Below are positions 11,361 through 21,809 of a DNA stretch of 64,000 nucleotides, one piece after another. The DNA comes from Daucus carota subsp. sativus (lineage: Eukaryota; Streptophyta; Magnoliopsida; Apiales; Apiaceae), in the NCBI RefSeq assembly GCF_001625215.2, contig NC_030382.2:35946610-36010609 (forward strand), read 5' to 3'. Under the pieces are notes generated by a model. It saw only the letters and a list, made by a program, of their open reading frames with translations, made no database searches and was not told where the DNA came from. The stretch's first letter is position 1; every line of letters starts with the position of its first letter. A program made the position numbers and the translations under genes.

Positions 11361-11522
11361 CAGCAAAAAGCCAAGCAACACTATTGAGGGGATTTGCATA
11401 CTCACCGGTCACCAAGGTCCTAATCTCATTTCCAGGTCATCCAGCAAAAAGCCAAGCAACACTATTGAGGGGATTTGCATACTCGCCAGTCACCAAGATC
11501 CTAATCTCATTTCCAGGTCATC
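11361..11522 (+). repeat. 81-bp direct tandem duplication upstream of U6
   Basis: Two nearly identical 81-bp copies (11361-11441 and 11442-11522), each starting CAGCAAAAAGCCAAGC, differ at only a few bases. The pair ends about 100 bp before the U6 USE. The 85-codon frame spanning it is a by-product of the duplication. Confidence 0.85.
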
Positions 11523-11625
11523 GAAGTTTGTTTTTCTGTGGGTGGAGAGGCTGGTGCCTCGTGAATGGATATTTGATAGAACAGGATGCATTGAGGATGT
11601 ATTCTACTGTAAGGAACTGTTCACT

Positions 11626-11636
11626 ATCCCACATCG
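11626..11636 (+). promoter_or_regulatory. snRNA USE of U6
   Basis: ATCCCACATCG matches the USE consensus exactly. The TATA box TTTATATT lies at 11661-11668, about 24 bp downstream. This shorter, three-turn spacing is the known Pol III arrangement in plants and contrasts with U1 and U2 in the same cluster. Confidence 0.9.
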
Positions 11637-11691
11637 CCTAAATTGATTGAAACAGAGTTGTTTATATTGTTGAGATTGCAGCAACAAGTCT

Positions 11692-11711
11692 GTCCCTTCG
11701 GGGACATCCGA

Positions 11712-11743
<32 letters not shown>

Positions 11744-11793
11744 GGCCCCTGCGCAAGGATGACACGCACAAATCGAGAAATGGTCCAAATTTT
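11692..11793 (+). ncRNA. U6: U6 spliceosomal snRNA
   Basis: GTCCCTTCGGGGACATCCG forms the 5' stem-loop. It is followed by the invariant ACAGAGA box, the AGCATGGCCCC segment that pairs with U4, the catalytic CGCAAGGATGACACGCA region and GAAATGGTCCAAA. A run of T starting at about 11790 is the Pol III terminator. Length is about 102 nt. Promoter spacing fits Pol III. The sequence looks fully intact. Confidence 0.97.
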
Positions 11794-11800
11794 TTTTTTT
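11790..11800 (+). terminator. Pol III oligo-T terminator of U6
   Basis: An uninterrupted T run directly after GGTCCAAA, as expected for a Pol III transcript end. Confidence 0.85.
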
Positions 11801-13330
11801 CAATTTTTTGCTACTGAGTTTGAAGCCAGAAAGTAGAAGGGTTTTTGCAAATATTTGCCACTCACTGAGTTTTGAAGCAGCAATTCAATTCCAAAAAATA
11901 TTGTGTGCTAGTCACTCATTATGGCATACGCCTATTTTTGTTAGGTTTAATAGGACTGTCCTCTGTTTTATATAATACAAAAGCCTTATTATTGCAGTAT
12001 GTTGTGATATGCAGTGGATGACTTAGCCCTGTGCATGCTCAACCCTATATTGAAAAGAAAGAAGTAAACTTCTTTGGATATGAATCAATCTTTTGACATT
12101 AATTGATATTGTCTTGAACAGATCTGTTCATAGGTCTATTGTATACTTCTTGTAGAAGAGTGGTGTGCTTGACGTAATAGTTTCCCTAATCTTTCCTTTT
12201 TTTCTTTTCTATCCTTCTATGGCCTCATTTTTTATCAGACATAGTAAGATCATCAAGAGCAAGAACTTGTATCTAGAGCAACTTATGCAACCAGTGAGAT
12301 ATCATTAAATTAAAAGTTTGGTCTTGCGAGTATGACGGACTCAGCTTAAAATCTTGTAAAAGAAACGAGTGAGATATCATTGAATTAAAAGTCTGGTGTA
12401 GCATGTTCATTTTATTTGGACTCTTAAGCTCAAAATCTGTCCTTCAAAGATTTAAGATCGGGAACTTCTCAATGATTTTTTAAAAATATTATTTTCATAA
12501 TATAGAAATATTATTTTAAAATTCTCTTTTCTAATAAAAATTTAAATATGACTTAAAGAAGGGGCAGGGATCAGATTGGTTAAAAACGAGAGCGCCTATG
12601 TTGTCGTAACAGGCTTGGGCTAGACACCCATATTGCATTTTTTATTGCAATATTCTGACCGCTCATCACATCCCATTATCTGCCTGAAGGATCATACTTT
12701 AACTAATGCCCGAGTCACTTACTTTAAACTACATTGCTTTCGTATTTCTCTTGAACCTTTTGATGTGGGACGCCAGAATACCCCAAAGAGAATAAATTGC
12801 ACGACTCCGGGAGCTAAATCTGATGTCTATCATAATTTTCAAAACTGAATGCATTATAACATTTACATAGTATAGTAGAGCTATAGGGTCCAAACTGGAA
12901 ATTCTACAAAATCACTTGGCATGTTCGGAGACTTTGATTTGGTCAAATGACATATTTGAAAAAGTGATAATTTTAATGAAATTCGACACATTAGACTTGC
13001 TTGTATGTGTTTATTTCTAGAGATTAGACTCAGTTGCGAAACTCGCTTACTTTAGATTCGCAATATATCAATGAGGCAGATAATGAAATCAGATTCCTGG
13101 AGCAAGAAGTTGATTAGGTCTTTGCAAGTGTTCATGTTTTCCTGCACATTAATATAGTTTTAATATAACTCTCCTTTAACAAACACGATCCCCATCTTTA
13201 AGTTTGTTTAGAATTTAATGTTCATAATCGATTCGATCCAAGTTGGTTCTGTATATTTTGTTGGCTCCAAGTTACAAGTTTGACACCAAGTCTGCTTTTG
13301 TCTATACAGCAAGTCCAGATTATGGGGGGA
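11801..13330. other. Intergenic; one minus-strand USE-like site
   Basis: Mostly AT-rich with no gene I recognise. On the minus strand GTCCCACATCA near 12758-12770 is one base off the snRNA USE consensus, but no known RNA follows it. The 71-codon frame at 12633-12848 has no family features. Confidence 0.4.
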
Positions 13331-13339
13331 TAACTTTAC

Positions 13340-13470
13340 TGGCCTGAGGCCGTAGCCGCCTGCAAAAGCCAGGACTCAACAAAGGAACAATGCTCGGAGA
13401 GAATGCAGCATTAAACAATTTCTGAGCCCCAACCGCACATACTAATATACCATGATCTTCATAGGGTTGC
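13340..13470 (-). pseudogene. Phytocyanin gene relic (3' part)
   Basis: The minus-strand translation contains CAVGAQKLFNAAFSPSIVP, which lines up with the CGVGQHCAAGGQKLLI...NPAVMSPSVAP end of the intact phytocyanin at 7613-8231. The DNA also matches in patches (GAGCCCCAACCGCACA here, GACCCCCAGCCGCACA there). The copper Cys-His segment is eroded and no 5' exon is seen nearby. It looks like an old partial duplicate of its neighbour about 5 kb away. It runs into MITE-like sequence at about 13485. Confidence 0.55.
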
Positions 13471-13484
13471 TGACTTGCTGGCTG

Positions 13485-13600
13485 AGGGCAACCCCAACCA
13501 TGGACTAAAAATTCAAATGAGATCATTTTGCTCCAAATCACTACATTCGTGGATAGAAAGTGGTCAAAATTTGGGTCATCAATATTCACTGATCCAATTT
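13485..13600. mobile_element. Fragment of the GATCCAAA-type foldback MITE
   Basis: GAGGGCAACCCCAACCATGG followed by AAAATTCAAAT and TCACTGATCCAA resembles one end of the element at 27968-28730. The other end is not clear, so this may be a fragment. Confidence 0.4.
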
Positions 13601-14036
13601 TTTTTATAATAATATTGTTTGATTTTTCTAATTTGTTAATTTTGTTATTGTTAGTAAAGGTAAATCAATAAAGTTTCAAACATAATTAAAATTCACGATA
13701 AATTACAAATAACATAATGCAACATAGATAATTTAACGATAATACAACTTCAAATAAAATGAAATACAACTAAATTTTTAGAATCTAAACATAAATATAT
13801 ATTTTTTTTTTCATATTTTTTCATCATTGTGTGTGTTCAAAAATAATTTTACTAATATCAATTCCTACTACGGTATTTCACGTCTTTTTCTTAATGCGTT
13901 CGCGCAGCTCCACGCATTTAAATAGGAAATGCTCCTTGGCGGTTTTCTTTCTTCTCTGCAAAAACCAGAAACCCATCACTCATATCTGTAAACCAACCCA
14001 GCAGTAAACCCAGATTCCCACACAACACACACATTA

Positions 14037-14408
14037 GAGCAAGTCCAATAGATGTGCTAAATCAAGTCTTAAATCTAAAAATAGGGAATATGAGATAAAA
14101 TTGCACTCCAACACTATGCTAGTGATGTGCTAAATCACTAGCACAAGCCTCCCCTTCCCTATTTTTAGAATATGCTAGCCACTTTTAAACTATTTTTATC
14201 ATTAAAATATTCATTTCCCTCTCTCCTCCACATCATTTCCCTCTCTCTTCCACACCAAAGTTGTTTAAATTTAATATTATTATAATAATAGGGATTGGAT
14301 ATAGGGAGTACTATTGGAGTTCATGTGCTAAATCTTTTGCTAAATCACTAAGACATATTATTTTATAATATTTTTAGGGAACCTCTTAGCATAGTGTTGG
14401 ACTTGCTC
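14037..14408. mobile_element. Tourist/Harbinger-like MITE, 372 bp
   Basis: The ends GAGCAAGTCCAATAG and GTGTTGGACTTGCTC are flanked by perfect TTA duplications (14034-14036, 14409-14411). It is the same family as the 3.8-5.5 kb array and non-coding. Confidence 0.85.
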
Positions 14409-14777
14409 TTATATTGCATCATTCACCATTCCTTATTAAAATATTGTCTAAAATCTATACAAACTCAAAACACCATCCCACAAAATTGCCTACCGAAAAG
14501 CTTAAAGGCTGAGACACATACATATACAATTATAGAAATCACACACACAGAATAAGGGTGGCCAGAGTTTTTTTTAATCAGAAGATTGTAACCGTTGTTG
14601 CTTCTTCGGGATTTCGCGAGATTATGAATCTTCTTGTATGTTATTATCAAAAGAATCATAGGGGTGTAACATTTCATTGAGTGACTGATATTTGATCATC
14701 GTCACCCATCGTCAAAAAATGGGAACTGTTTCGGTAAGTTTCATGTGAAGAGGGCCATAAGCTAAAGTATTATATTA

Positions 14778-14978
14778 GGAAAATGCTAGGGACCCCAAAT
14801 ATTTATCCCAAAAATTTTTCCCAAATGACGTGGCAAAATCTCATTGGTTGCATTCATTCCCATAATAATGAGGCCCCCCTGCAGATTCATCAATCACCCA
14901 ATCAAATTTCGCCACTTGTTAGCCACGTCATTTGGTACCAATTTTTGGGGAAAAAATTTGGGGTCTCTAGCATTGCCC
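14778..14978. mobile_element. Mutator-like MITE, 201 bp, 9-bp duplication
   Basis: The arms AATGCTAGGGACCCCAAAT and ATTTGGGGTCTCTAGCATT bound it, and ATTATATTA is duplicated exactly at 14769-14777 and 14979-14987. A 9-bp duplication indicates the Mutator superfamily. The internal ACGTGGC and GCCACGT motifs are part of the arms. Confidence 0.85.
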
Positions 14979-15418
14979 ATTATATTAATATTATATCACA
15001 CACTATTTTATTTGTTGTGCACTAAGCCGGGGGTTTTAATGGAAACAGCCTCTCAAGTTAAGAGTATGGGCATGACTGCGTACATTTTACCCTCCTCAGG
15101 CCCGGCTCTAAGTGGGATATAGTGAGTAGGTTTGGTTTGATTTGGTTTACCATAATTATAATTATAATATACTAATATGTTAAAATATTATTTTTGAAAT
15201 ATATTATTATAGCTAACCATTTTAGCTATCCCGTTGAAGATGCTCTTATAAAATAGAACAATATTTTTTTCCTAATCTAACGGTGCTTATTTATCCCGTA
15301 TATGATCCCACGGATGATAAGCTTTTGGTAGTACATGACCATAAAACCATGTAACCAAATTATCTGCCTTGCTCTTATTATATATATATAAGTATATAAG
15401 TATATAATATAATACAAT

Positions 15419-15524
15419 AGATAAAATAAAATAATTATAGTGCAGTTTAATAATAAATAAATAATACAATCAGATAAAATAAAATAATTATAATGCAGTT
15501 TAATAATAAATAAATAATATTATC
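15419..15524. repeat. 53-bp tandem duplication in the SMO2 upstream region
   Basis: Two almost identical AT-rich units (15419-15471, 15472-15524) starting AGATAAAATAAAATAATTAT, ending about 50 bp before the SMO2 TATA box. Confidence 0.75.
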
Positions 15525-15574
15525 GAACTCGACCGACCCGACCCATCCACACATATATAATTATGGTGTGTATC

Positions 15575-15584
15575 GTATATAAAG
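15575..15584 (+). promoter_or_regulatory. TATA box of SMO2
   Basis: GTATATAAAG lies about 190 bp before the ATG at 15773, implying a leader of about 160 nt. The CT-rich tract at 15690-15730 would be in the 5' UTR, as is common in plants. Confidence 0.55.
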
Positions 15585-15772
15585 ATGAACAGGGAGATCA
15601 GAGAAAGAGAAAGGGCCACGAGGGCAGATTCCCGTGACAGTCTGTATGTTGCTGTGTCTTTCATACTAACTCATATCATAATAACATATACTCACACGCA
15701 CAACACTCACTCTCTTCTCTCTCACACACTGCTCCCTGCCAAATCTGCCGGCCGTCATATTCACCGGACGAC

Positions 15773-18700
15773 ATGGATTCCGTCATTGAATCCGCCTGGA
15801 AGGTATCTCCACACACATACTTATATTTCTTCGCATCTTCAGATTCATTCAATCAATGTGTGTATGTATTTTGTATCTATCGATTGTAATCTAATCTATA
15901 CTCCGTAACATTGTGCGTGTGCCTCTCTGTGTGTGTGTTAGATGCTAAAATTTTACATTGTTATCTCCGTCACATTTCTGTGCCAGATGATGTATGTGTG
16001 TCATTGTAATTGTGTTTGTTTTTTTTATGTCAATTTTCCTCTGATTCACTTGTTTGCGTTTTGTTATTATTTATTGTTGTTAATTTGGGGAGATTGTTGC
16101 CTCTTGTTGCGTTGTGCTTCTCGTTTTGATTAGGTAATGTGTTAGACCTTATCTGTAAGTCGGAATTTGTCGGTTTTCGGATTATTGGAGTTACTAGATT
16201 TTGTGATTTCGATGTTTGATTTCATTGAAGCTGTTTTCAGGAAAACTAATGCAATGATGCTAATACTATGTGTTTGTTTGTTAGGTCTTGATTATTAAGA
16301 GAAACAATTAGCTCTAAGATTAGATATATGTATATCGTGGTGACTTGAGATGTTAACTACTATATGAGTGAAATCTCCATCCGCTGGGAAATGACCGTGA
16401 TTTATAGTTGAAGTTGAGTCTGGTGATGATGACATTCTCCTGTCCTGTATATTTACTTATCATAGTATTGTGAGATTTGTCGTGAGCTATATCACTGGAC
16501 TCTGCTGGATTCTGGAGTTCTCCATGTTTTAGACTGGTCAAAAAATGAAAGTCCTGTATGTTTTTTACTGCCTAGATGTCTGTGTGTCAAGTGCCCCGCA
16601 TGGTTCCCTTGAGGTGAAAAAAAGAGTACAGTAAGACAGTGTTGTCATTTTTGCGATTCAGACGTGTACGATTAGTTGCTCCTTTTACCTATTTACTGCA
16701 TTATGAGTTGCCATATATAGTTAATTGTTTATCATATTTCATTAATTCACTTGTTTTCTTCCTTCTTTACGATGCAGTATTTGATCACTCACTTCAGTGA
16801 CTTTCAGCTGGCTTGTATTGGAAGTTTCCTCCTTCATGAAAGTGTCTTTTTCTTGTCAGGGCTTCCGTTTATCTATCTCGAAAGGGCTGGTTGGCTAAGC
16901 AAGTACAAAATTCAGGTTTCTCTCTTTTTGATTATTAACTTGTATAGAGATAAAGAAACGTTAAGATACTTTTATCTAATAATCCTCTAATGTATTAATT
17001 TACTCTGGGACATCCATTTCATTGACCATCGACCCAAAGAAATTCAGTAGATTTGGTAGGTTTTGTTAGTTTTTTACACGGCGACCTCCTTTTGCATAAA
17101 ACTTATTGTAATGAATTACTTTTTGGTTAATCTAGATGAAAAACAATACTGCTGAAGCTCAGGAGAAATGCATTAGTCGTCTCTTGCTATATCATTTCTG
17201 TGTCAACCTACCAGTTATGCTTGTCTCGTATCCAGTGTTCAGATCCATGGGAATGAGAAGCAGTCTGCCATTGCCGTCCTGGTATATCCAGGTTCTTTAT
17301 ATGCTATAGCTATATCTGAAATCATGTGCTATATGCATCTCTGGGAAACACAGATAATTTGTATTTACTATATCTGTCTCTATAGTTCTTAGCTTTTAAC
17401 GAATTGTTGTATATATATATGTTTTATTCTTATATTCTGAATCTGCATTTGTAGGAAAGTAGTGTCTACACAGATATTCTTCTACTTTATCATAGAGGAT
17501 TTTATATTCTATTGGGGTCACAGGGTTTTACATACAAAATGGTTGTACAAGCATGTCCACAGTGTTCATCACGAGTAAGTGGAGATACAAAAATGCTCTG
17601 AAATTTATAATGTTCTGTGATGTTTTCAGCATGTTTAACAACCTACACTGAATATTTAGGTATGCAACACCCTTTGGACTGACTTCAGAATATGCTCACC
17701 CTGCTGAAATACTGTTTCTTGGTTTTGCCACGATTGTTGGTCCTGCTATCACTGGACCCCATTTAATAACTCTGTGGTTGTGGATGGTAGTAAGAGTCCT
17801 AGAGACCGTGGAAGCACATTGTGGTTACCACTTTCCATGGAGCATTTCAAATTTTCTGCCACTATATGGCGGGTAAGCATCTAAGCTCTTGTTTTGCTTA
17901 TTAGTAGCTGCTGCATATGATCAAATTATTCTTGTTGTGTATTGTGCTTGATATTTATGTTCGATTAATTTTCAGGGCTGATTTCCATGACTATCATCAC
18001 CGTCTTCTGTATACCAAGTCCGGCAATTACTCGTCTACTTTCGTTTACATGGACTGGTATGCATCATTCATGCATTTAGCTACCTGAAAATTTTTATGGC
18101 CCTTGTTTCGTCTATTTGTAATAATCTTTACGAATTTCTTGTTGTATGTCCTAATGGTATTAGTATCACTTGCAATCTGACTTCAAATAATTAAGAACGT
18201 GAGGGTCAAACTTCAGCAAAGTAATTGCCATCATTTAAGTGTACCATTTATATACATTATGAATGTGTAATTACTTTGGAGATTTTTATTCCATGCAGTA
18301 AATCAAGTCTAATACTTTAGCACTAGTGCAGTAGCACAGATCCAAACACAATCACAGTGACATGATTCTAGTTTTTAGTGAACTTCCATTGATATGTGTC
18401 ATTAGTGTATGTGGGTAGTCGTCATATTGGGGGAGATTTGACCAATGCCATTATGAAGTGGATTTCGTGCAGTTAAAGCAATGCACACACACATATATCC
18501 TCTAGGACTTTGTTGGGCACATAAATATTTTGTTTTGCAATATATTAGGTAAGAAGATTAGATGTTTGTAAAATATTTTCCCAATTTTGGAGATGGAAAT
18601 ATCTTTCTCACTTCCCTTGGTTTCTTTCTCCGACCAGCACAAACTTTTCACAGTATTTTCTTGAAAAATATTCTACACCCGATAAACGGACGAGGCCTTG

Positions 18701-19479
18701 GTGACCTGAATACGTGTCACCAAATTTTGTAGGTTTGTAGATTTTGTAGGAAAACATGACATTATATATATCAAATGGAAAATCTCTGTTTCATCTACTG
18801 TTTCTTGAGTGAGGCCTTTATAAGCGAGTTCCGAGGTACTTGTAACATCTAATTCCAAAGTACTTGTGGTTTCTCGAAATGCGAAGGAAACCACTTATCT
18901 ACCTTACCCATGGTTACCGCAAGTTATGTGTAGCCTATTTAAATATAAATTGATACAATTTGCCCATATTAACTATGTAACTTCTAGTTACATAGTATTT
19001 TTTGTATGAACGAAACACTAGCATTGTTTTTCCAAAGAAGTATATGATGTTTACTTACTTTGAAGTAAGTTCAGAATCTTTTGATAAGTCAATAACTAAA
19101 AGGTTGACAAAACAAATGAAACTAAAGTTTTAGGCTGGGGTAACATTTATCACACACTACTTTCTTCAGCAAGATGTCTAGTAACCTTAAGACCATCACT
19201 AATTTATTTCTCCAACAGTAGTATTTGTGGAGAATAATTTTTAAACTTCATATATCGGTGTTTAGGATGAGAACAAACTTCCATTCTCTTTTATAACAAA
19301 GCTTGTTTACTAATTTTTGTACATGTGTGTTCAAGGATTTTGAGTACTTTGTTTCACTATATATCTTACTCTTAACTTCTTGTTTTTCCCTTCGCAGGAT
19401 ATTTGGTACTGATAAGGGTTACAGAAAGCTGAAGGCTGTTAAGAGTAGTGAAGATGAGATTGATGCCAAGCAAATGTAA
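15773..19479 (+). CDS. SMO2: Methylsterol monooxygenase 2 (sterol C4-demethylation)
   Basis: Seven exons give 269 residues: 15773-15802, 16778-16915, 17136-17281, 17455-17574, 17660-17872, 17976-18056 and 19398-19479. All borders are GT-AG and keep frame. The enzyme is an ER-membrane di-iron oxygenase that oxidises the 4-alpha-methyl group of 24-ethylidenelophenol-type sterols, with NAD(P)H and cytochrome b5 as electron source, in phytosterol and brassinosteroid precursor synthesis. The three fatty-acid-hydroxylase histidine clusters are intact: HRVLH (127-131), HSVHH (140-144) and HDYHH (220-224), plus EAHCGYH (196-202). Hydrophobic spans lie around 20-45 and 75-90. The opening MDSVIESAWKYLITHFSDFQ and the length match SMO2 rather than the longer SMO1. 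The C-terminal DEIDAKQM lacks an obvious KKxx ER signal. The last intron (1.3 kb) is the longest after the first. Confidence 0.96.
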
Positions 19480-20433
19480 TTTGGTATATGACCAGCATCA
19501 ATTGAAAACTAGAGCATCCTTGTAATGGGCATCGGTTACATTGTTCGTAATTGCTTTACATTTATGTTCTAGTCTCTTTGTGTTTCCTTTGGAGTTGGAT
19601 CAAAGCTTGTTTTAAATGATTGTTTTTGTATCCAAGTTCAGTGTTAGTGAGTTCTCTTTTATCACCATCTGCCTTTGCGTACTTGGAACTGTTAATCTCA
19701 TATCCACGTGCAAGCAATTTCTACCTTTAGCTATGATTATATCTTCTGTTCTTCATAGTAAAGAGTACAGTTGCATTTGTTATTGCTGGGCAATTTTTAT
19801 ATACTTCAGGAGTTGATGTTCATCTTTGGGGCTTCTGACGGTGGTATATGTCACTTCGAGGGTTGTTTTAAGTCTCGTACCACTATATCGAACTGCAAAA
19901 TAGTTATTTTGTAAAAAACATAACTCCTTGTGTGTGTGTGTGTCTGTGGTGAGGGTTTTTGTTATACTTTAGTATTCGCCTTGATATATATCTTTTGACA
20001 TATACTCTTTGTCTTTGACCCGACTCGTAGCCTCTGGTCGGTTGATATTCAGTATATGTGGATTGTTTGTGTACTGTCATGGTGTTTCGGGGTCGAAATC
20101 AGGGCTAATCTAGCTAGGTTGATTGAGATTTTGTTTTCAAGTAGAGATTTATATTTGAAAATCAGTAAAATGATTAGTTTAGTCCCCAGCCTTCAAGGAT
20201 AGTGATATTTATATTGTGTTTGGTTGGGGTGAATGGAATGGAATGAGTACAAATAAAAGAAAATAATACAGTGTAGGAGGGAGGATTTTGAAAAAAATGA
20301 GTGAGTGCAAAATTGTATGATAAGATTTGGGTAGAAAATAGGTATGATAAGCAATGGAGCATTCCTTCACAAAATGGAGGGTCTGAGCTCTAGTTAAGAA
20401 ATAAGAATGATAAGAATATGGAATGGTGGAAGG
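19480..20433. other. SMO2 3' UTR and intergenic flank
   Basis: It holds a probable 3' UTR to about 19800, a short (TG)n tract near 19930-19945 and AT-rich flank. I recognise no gene. Sequence from about 20215 (GTTTGGTTGGGGTGAATGG) may be the edge of another worn element. Confidence 0.4.
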
Positions 20434-21310
20434 TAGGGCTGTAAATGAGTTGATACGCTCGATAAACGCTCGGTGTTCGGTTCGAAAAAAGCTCGGTTCA
20501 AGCTCATTTCGATTCATAAACGAGTCGGTCATGAGCATAATTTTAAGGTTCGTTTCATAAACGAGCTGAACTCGAGCACAGTAGAGTTCGACTCAATAGT
20601 TCGCGAACAAGTTCGAATTATGAGTTCATGAACATGGTTTGTGAACTTGACTCGTGAGCGTGGTTCGTGAACTCGGCCCCTGAACATGGTTCGTGAACTC
20701 GGCCCCTGAACATGGTTCGTGAACTTGGCTCGTGAACATGGGTTGTGAGCATGCCATGTTCTATTTTAATTTATTTATGTTGAACTTTGTTTTTTTGTTA
20801 ATTTTGGATTAAGGATGTAGGAGTTTTATTAATGGATGATTTATTATGAATTTATGATTCCTTAGAGTATAAATTAAAATATTTTTAGAATTTTAATTTA
20901 TTTTTTTAATTAAATTAAATAACAAACAAGCTCGTAAATAAATTTATGAGCATAAGCTAGCTCGTTAGCAAAGTTTATTAAACAAGCTCGTGAACAAAAT
21001 TAATGGGCGGTTGGTGAGCAAAAATTCGTGAGACATGTTCGTGAGCGTAAGTTAATGAGCGGTTCGTGAGCAAAAGCTCGTGAGACATGTTCGTGAGCGT
21101 GAGCAAAAACTTGTGAGACATGTTCGTGAACAGCTCGCGACGGTTCGCGAGCCGTTCGTGAACGGAGTTATTCCTTAATTAGTCGATCCTCAAACAATAT
21201 TTTTGACTTGATCCAAGCTCTAGATCGAGTTCGAGTTTGCTAATTTTTAACAAACGATACACGAGCACTCTACTCTAGAGTTCGGCTCGGCTCGGCTCAT
21301 TTACACCCCT
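20434..21310. mobile_element. Non-autonomous hAT-like element, about 877 bp
   Basis: The left end GGGCTGTAAATGAG and right end CTCATTTACACCCC are inverted, and TGGAAGG flanks both sides. The interior is a series of GTTCGTGAAC, GTGAGC and CTCGTGA motifs repeated in both orientations, typical of subterminal transposase-binding repeats. It has no coding region. Confidence 0.75.
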
Positions 21311-21749
21311 GGAAGGAATGAAATTATTATACATTCAACTAAATTATAGTTCAAATCTCATATCGTTCCCTTATTTTTTATTACATATTTCATTATATTA
21401 ATATAATTAAAAATTGATATTAGATACATCCAAATACCCTAAATCCAAAATAAATGCTGAGAAATTTAGATTAAATACGTTCATACGTCATATTTATAAG
21501 TTATGAAGATTTTAATAAATCCCGTCAGTACTGCTTAAGCAATGCACGGGGGTGCTCGATGACATGGACGAATGAATGGGAAAGATAAAAGTACAAAATT
21601 TAGTAAATCTATTAACCTGCATGAAATAAAATTTGTAATAGTTATAAACTTGGTAATGTGCAAACCAAATAAGAAAAATCCAGAAATAAAGTATGTTTTA
21701 TTCCACAAAGATTCATAATCTGATTTTGATTTGTATTCCACAAACTTTG
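21311..21749. other. F-box gene upstream region
   Basis: AT-rich upstream sequence. I see nothing here beyond the TATA box listed separately. Confidence 0.4.
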
Positions 21750-21757
21750 CTATAAAT
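21750..21757 (+). promoter_or_regulatory. TATA box of the F-box gene
   Basis: CTATAAAT sits only 18 bp before the first ATG (21768), so transcription should start near 21780. This favours the in-frame ATG at 21810 as the real start. Confidence 0.5.
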
Positions 21758-21809
21758 ATCTCAGATCATGATGCATATTTCTTGTACATTCAAGAAAACA
21801 AACTTAGGC

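Noticed and set aside
11384-11641. 85-codon plus-strand frame upstream of U6
   Set aside because: It is created by the 81-bp duplication and runs into the U6 USE.
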